From the NCBI GenBank assembly GCA_949291295.1, contig CASEVE010000009.1, forward strand, positions 1 to 63,043: a stretch of DNA of 63,043 nucleotides, in the 5' to 3' direction. Position 1 is the stretch's first letter. The number at the start of each line of letters is the position of its first letter. Below, piece after piece: positions 59,766 to 63,043 of this stretch. Source of the DNA: an uncultured Olsenella sp. Its GTDB lineage: Bacteria > Actinomycetota > Coriobacteriia > Coriobacteriales > Atopobiaceae. The notes under the pieces were generated by a model. That model was given only the letters and a program-made list of their open reading frames with translations. It made no database searches and was not told the origin of the DNA. The position numbers and the translations under genes are program-made.

Positions 59766-60614
59766 TTGAATCTCAAGCAGCTCGAGTACTTTGTCGCCAT
59801 TGCCGAGGAGGGACAAATCACGGCGGCGGCGCGGCGACTCCACATCTCGCAGCCACCGCTCTCCTATGAGCTTGCCCAGCTCGAGCGTGAGCTCGATACG
59901 CAGCTCGTCCGCCGCGGCCCCCGCGGTGTGACACTCACCGAGGCGGGACGCCTTCTTTACGAGCGCGCCGGCCGCATCCTCGCCATGGCAACGGCTACGG
60001 CGCGTGAGGTCTCAAGCGTGGGCAAGGGACTCACCGGCACGCTCAGCATCGCCACGTGCGGCTCTGTGGCAGGACTCGTTCCGAGCGCACGACTTGGCGA
60101 GCTCGCCGCGCACCATCCCCACGTCACGCTCGAGATTCATGAGGGAGACGTGCCATCTGTCATAGATCTCGTCAAAGGCGGAATTGTCGAGGTCGGCATT
60201 GTGCGCACTCCCTTCCCCACCGCAGAGCTGCGCTGTCGCTACGCCCCGGCAGAGCCGCTCGTTGCCGTCATGCCACCCGCACTCGAGCGCGGAGACGAGA
60301 TGACTGTCTCACTCGACCAGCTCGCGGACGCCCCACTCATCTGCGACCGGCGCGGTGCCCTGGTGCTTCCGGACGAGACTGCGCCCTTCTGCCTCACAGA
60401 GGACGACCGCACCACGTGCGCCGCGGCCGCGGCCGGCCTGGGCATCGGTCTTGTTCCCCAGACGCTCCTCACCGTTTGCGACACCGGAAGCTGCTTCATC
60501 AAAACCGTCACCGAGAAGAGCCTCGAGACGCGAGCCGCCGTTATCTGGAAGGCCGGCCGCGCCCTCTCGCCGCTCGCGGAACGCGCCGTCTCCCTTCTCG
60601 GCAAGCTCCGTTGA
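59766..60614 (+). CDS. LysR family transcriptional regulator
   Basis: 282 aa. The start is a TTG preceded by GGGAGG, giving the standard LysR opening MNLKQLEYFVAIAEEG; an upstream ATG would put the operator inside the gene. The N-terminal winged helix (ITAAARRLHISQPPLSYELAQLERELDTQLVRRGPRG) is followed by a substrate-binding domain with periplasmic-binding-protein fold. The effector is unknown. The operator ATACACTCTGTGTAT upstream suggests autoregulation. The downstream palindrome at 60644 probably terminates it. Confidence 0.92.
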   Translation: MNLKQLEYFVAIAEEGQITAAARRLHISQPPLSYELAQLERELDTQLVRRGPRGVTLTEAGRLLYERAGRILAMATATAREVSSVGKGLTGTLSIATCGSVAGLVPSARLGELAAHHPHVTLEIHEGDVPSVIDLVKGGIVEVGIVRTPFPTAELRCRYAPAEPLVAVMPPALERGDEMTVSLDQLADAPLICDRRGALVLPDETAPFCLTEDDRTTCAAAAAGLGIGLVPQTLLTVCDTGSCFIKTVTEKSLETRAAVIWKAGRALSPLAERAVSLLGKLR

Positions 60615-60643
60615 CCGTAGGCGGTTTGGCGACAAAGGCGGCG

Positions 60644-60720
60644 GGGTTGACAAAGGTGACAGGGTAAACTGTCATCATCGAAAAGATGATGACAGTTTAC
60701 CCTGTCACCTTTGTCAACCC
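60644..60720. repeat. Perfect 36-bp palindrome between lysR and tatA
   Basis: Arms 60644-60679 and 60685-60720 are perfect 36-bp complements, loop GAAAA. Part of each arm is GACAAAGGTGACAGGG, as at 57951-58030. An outer stem TTTGGCGACA/TGTCGCCAAA flanks it. Convergent position between lysR and tatA suits a bidirectional terminator, but the length of the stem is far beyond what that needs. Confidence 0.95.
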
Positions 60721-60747
60721 TTGTCAGCCCCGTAACCAAACCTGTCG

Positions 60748-60786
60748 CCAAAGGGAAAGCCCCCGGCGGGAAAGGGTCCGGGGGCT
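60748..60786 (-). terminator. Rho-independent terminator after tatA
   Basis: Minus-strand AGCCCCCGG (60778-60786) and CCGGGGGCT (60758-60766), followed by TTCCCTTTGG. Directly downstream of the tatA stop codon. Confidence 0.65.
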
Positions 60787-60799
60787 GGGAGGAAGGACA

Positions 60800-60982
60800 C
60801 TACTGGGTGGGCTCTTCGGGAGAGGGCTCCACGTCGTCGGAGCCCTCGCTCATGCCCTCGCGCACGTTCTTCACGGTCTTGCCAATAGCCGAGCCAATCT
60901 TGGGAAGGTTCTTGGGTCCAAAAATCACGAGAACCACGAGGAGAATGACTCCGAGTTCCATCGGTCCCATACCAAAGATCAT
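60800..60982 (-). CDS. tatA: Twin-arginine translocase subunit TatA/TatE
   Basis: 60 aa. Short N-terminal periplasmic end, one transmembrane helix (MGPMELGVILLVVLVIFGPKNLPKIG) with the FGPKxLPxxG hinge, an amphipathic helix (SAIGKTVKNVREGM) and an acidic tail. TatA forms the protein-export pore for folded, twin-arginine substrates. No tatC is in the window. Start ATG after GGAGG. Confidence 0.9.
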   Translation of the reverse strand: MIFGMGPMELGVILLVVLVIFGPKNLPKIGSAIGKTVKNVREGMSEGSDDVEPSPEEPTQ

Positions 60983-61059
60983 GTGGCACCTCCAATACTC
61001 CCAATCGCTTGGTACTCATGGTAGGACGCCCTATGGCCTTCGTAAAATACATATGAGAA

Positions 61060-61092
61060 GGGTCTGCCATACAACCGTTGTATGACAGACCC
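61060..61092 (-). terminator. Terminator after the ACT-domain gene
   Basis: A 16-bp near-perfect stem GGGTCTGTCATACAAC (minus strand, one mismatch) followed by TTCTCATATGTATTTTACG. It lies 24 bp after the stop of the gene at 61116. Confidence 0.65.
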
Positions 61093-61115
61093 AGAGCAGC
61101 GCATCAAGGCGCAAG

Positions 61116-61544
61116 CTAGTCGATCTCGTCCTGATCAAAGACGTGGAAGCCGGCCTTCTCGATGGCCCAGCTCGCCTCCGCGGCGCTCGCAGGATCGGAG
61201 ATCTTAAGCGCAAGGACGGCCAGGTCATCGGTGGTGGAGAAACAGTAGAAGTACTCGATGTTCACGTCGAGGTCATCGAGCTTCTCGAGAAGGTCCGCAG
61301 CACCACCCGGGTGGTGCGGCACGGCGATGGCCATAATCTCGGTCTTGATAGCGCGGTACCCGCCGGCATCGAGTGCCGCGAGCGCCGCAGCAGTGTTGCC
61401 GCAGATGATGCGCACGATGCCGTACTCGGTGGTGTCGGCCACGGAGAGCGCCGCCATGTTGATGTTGGCATCACCGAGGGTCCGGCAGAGCGCCGCGATG
61501 CGGCCCTTCTCGTTCTCGAGGAAAACCGTAATCTGATCAATCAT
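61116..61544 (-). CDS. ACT-domain protein associated with phenylacetate-CoA ligase
   Basis: 142 aa with two ACT repeats: MIDQITVFLENEKGRIAALCRTLGDANINMAALSVADTTEYGIVRIICG and, near the end, DLAVLALKISDPASAAEASWAIEKAGF. The ACT domain binds small ligands, often amino acids. Such proteins are encoded next to paaK-like ligases in anaerobes, suggesting regulation by aromatic amino acids. Its ATG overlaps the ligase stop by one base (TAATG). Confidence 0.8.
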   Translation of the reverse strand: MIDQITVFLENEKGRIAALCRTLGDANINMAALSVADTTEYGIVRIICGNTAAALAALDAGGYRAIKTEIMAIAVPHHPGGAADLLEKLDDLDVNIEYFYCFSTTDDLAVLALKISDPASAAEASWAIEKAGFHVFDQDEID

Positions 61545-62854
61545 TACTTAATCCCCTTTCGCAGATCGACGATGCGCTTGGCCTTGCCCTCGCTGCGCGC
61601 GATGGTCTTGGGCTCCACGAGCTTGACCTTGACGCCCACGGAGAGCGCCGTCTTGAGGCGCGCGGAGATCTCCTTCTGCAGGCGCTCGACGGCGGCGACG
61701 GAGTCGAAGGCAAAGTCGGGGTTGACCTCGGCCTTGAGCGTGACCATATCGAGCGAGCGGTGGTCGGTGTCGACCTCGATCTGGTACCAAGAGGAGACCT
61801 GGTCGAAGGTCTTCATGACGTCCTCGATCTGGCTCGGGAAGACGTTGACGCCGCGGATGATGAGCATGTCGTCGGTGCGGCCGTGGATGCGGTCGATGCG
61901 ACGGTGCGTGCAGCCGCAGGCGCACTCCCCCGGCAGGATGCGCGTGATGTCGCGCGTGCGGTAGCGCACCACGGGCGACGCCTCGCGGTCAATGGTGGTG
62001 AGCACGAGCTCGCCCCACTCGCCGTCGGGCAGGACCTCGCCGGTGTTGGGGTCGATGATCTCCGCGTAGAAATGGTCCTCGGCGAGGTGCAGGCCGTTTT
62101 GCTCCCAGCACTCGATGGCCACGCCCGGGCCCATGGTCTCGGTGAGGCCGTAGACGTCGAGCACGTGGTAGTTGAGCTTGCGCTCGAGGTCGCGGCGGAA
62201 GTTGTCACTGAAGGGCTCGGCGCCGTGGATGCCCGCGCGCAGGTGGAAGTCACGCGCCGGGTCGATGCCCATCTCGAGAGCGGTGTCGGCGATGTGCATG
62301 GCGTAGCTCGGCGTGCAGCAGATGATCGTGGAGCCCATCTCCTTGAGCACGCGAATCTGGCGCTCGGTGTTGCCCGCGGACATGGGGATCGTGGTGGCGC
62401 CGGAGTAGAGGCCGCCGTAGTGCGCGCCCAGGCCGCCGGTGAACAGACCGTAGCCGTAGCAGACGTGGACGACGTCATCCTTGCCGCCGTTTGCGTACTC
62501 GATGCCGCGTGCGAAGCACTCGCCCCAGATGTCGAGGTCGTGCTGGGTGTAGCCGCCCACCGTCGCCACGCCCGTGGTGCCGGAGGACATGTGGATCTCC
62601 TTCACCTCGGAAAGCGGCGTGGCAAACATGCCGTAGGGGTAGTTGTCGCGAAGGTCCTGCTTGGTCACAAACGGTGCCTTCTCAAGGTCCGCGAGGCTCT
62701 TGACCGAGTACGGGTCAAAGCCGGCGTCATCAAAGCTCTTTTTATAGAAGGGCACGTTCTCGTAACACTGAATCACGGTCTTCTTGATGCCCTCGAGCTG
62801 GATCTGCTCGATCTGCTCGTGGGGCGCGTGGAGGATCTCCTGCATCTCACCCAT
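61544..62854 (-). CDS. paaK: Phenylacetate-CoA ligase
   Basis: 436 aa. AMP-binding motifs: SSGTTGVATVGGYT (P-loop), the block DVYGLTETMGPG, and GRTDDMLIIRGVNVFPSQIED near the C-terminus. The Cys-rich loop CACGCTHRRID is typical of PaaK-type ligases. It forms CoA thioesters of aryl acetates; in anaerobes it can use energy from indolepyruvate or phenylpyruvate oxidation in reverse. The downstream ACT protein supports an aromatic amino acid context. The start follows GAAAGG. Confidence 0.9.
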   Translation of the reverse strand: MGEMQEILHAPHEQIEQIQLEGIKKTVIQCYENVPFYKKSFDDAGFDPYSVKSLADLEKAPFVTKQDLRDNYPYGMFATPLSEVKEIHMSSGTTGVATVGGYTQHDLDIWGECFARGIEYANGGKDDVVHVCYGYGLFTGGLGAHYGGLYSGATTIPMSAGNTERQIRVLKEMGSTIICCTPSYAMHIADTALEMGIDPARDFHLRAGIHGAEPFSDNFRRDLERKLNYHVLDVYGLTETMGPGVAIECWEQNGLHLAEDHFYAEIIDPNTGEVLPDGEWGELVLTTIDREASPVVRYRTRDITRILPGECACGCTHRRIDRIHGRTDDMLIIRGVNVFPSQIEDVMKTFDQVSSWYQIEVDTDHRSLDMVTLKAEVNPDFAFDSVAAVERLQKEISARLKTALSVGVKVKLVEPKTIARSEGKAKRIVDLRKGIK

Positions 62855-62957
62855 CTGACAAACCTTTCTAACAAGAACACGGATGGGCTGATTCTATGGC
62901 GAGAAGAACCTCGAGCACAAAAGCCGTTCGCAAACTGAAACGAGCGGCCGGCGGCGA

Positions 62958-63043
62958 GAAGGGCCGGGGGCATGTCCGGCGCTCGGACAGCTTGCCGCAG
63001 AGGGCGCGGCAAGAACTCGCGGCGGACATGCCCCCGGCCCTTC
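62958..63043. repeat. Conserved-loop hairpin element 4 (cut by the window end)
   Basis: Arms 62958-62978 (GAAGGGCCGGGGGCATGTCC plus G) and 63023-63043 are perfect 21-bp complements; the right arm may continue beyond the window. Read on the minus strand the 44-nt loop has GAGTTCTTGCCGCGCC and GCGGCAAGCTGTCCGAGCGC, matching the loop of element 2 (28948-28994). The arms are unrelated to the others. Located upstream of paaK. Confidence 0.85.

Overview
This window looks like a chromosome segment of a high-GC member of the Coriobacteriia, probably Olsenella-like Atopobiaceae. The reasons are the GC-rich actinobacterial codon use, the actinobacterial aroK-aroB-pepP-efp-nusB order, and anaerobe genes (two tandem superoxide reductases, phenylacetate-CoA ligase with an ACT-domain partner). 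The genus is an inference. I see no tRNA, rRNA, CRISPR array, phage or classical insertion sequence. Most genes lie on the minus strand.

Layout. 0-10.6 kb: housekeeping run alaS-ruvX-mltG-yqeG, then aroK-aroB-like-pepP-efp, then asp23-nusB-xseB-tlyA. 10.6-24.8 kb: AI-2E transporter, SigB/SigF-type sigma factor with a small RsbW-like partner, rarA, a membrane-anchored hydrolase, dGTPase, ATP-grasp-like protein, SGNH esterase, phosphatase, Vsr endonuclease, phospholipase C-like protein and an MFS transporter. 24.8-33.2 kb: the argCJBD operon between two repeat-flanked nuclease-like genes. 33.2-44.7 kb: DJ-1, PTS IIA, SOS-boxed ruvCAB, a NadE-like pseudoenzyme, two desulfoferrodoxins, a membrane HTH/PASTA protein and dnaE. 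44.9-53.6 kb: a third repeat-flanked nuclease-like gene, then addAB. 53.6-63 kb: YerC, HAD phosphatase, Mbeg1-like lipase, iron alcohol dehydrogenase, M20 peptidase, LysR regulator, tatA, and paaK with its ACT partner.

The most unusual content is a set of structured intergenic repeats and the genes they flank. Three genes (25152-26207, 31804-32985, 45228-46283) appear to share one architecture: an AbiEi-like N-terminal region joined to a PD-(D/E)XK-like nuclease domain. All three are bracketed on both sides by their own repeat. Two of them use arrays of 49-50-nt palindromes (20-nt arm, 10-nt loop, 20-nt arm) that share the loop CTTCTCGGCA but differ in arm sequence. The third uses two 178/179-bp direct repeats. 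Separate from these are hairpins with locus-specific arms and a conserved loop (15.3, 28.9, 63.0 kb; diverged at 56.2 kb), a 69-bp perfect inverted repeat at 57.7 kb, and two very long perfect palindromes (58.0 and 60.7 kb).

The 10-mer CGAGAAGAAC recurs 23 times by eye, in coding and noncoding DNA and in different reading frames, which suggests selection on the DNA word itself. Two full-length housekeeping-type proteins, the AroB-like and NadE-like proteins, have lost essentially all catalytic residues and look like pseudoenzymes.
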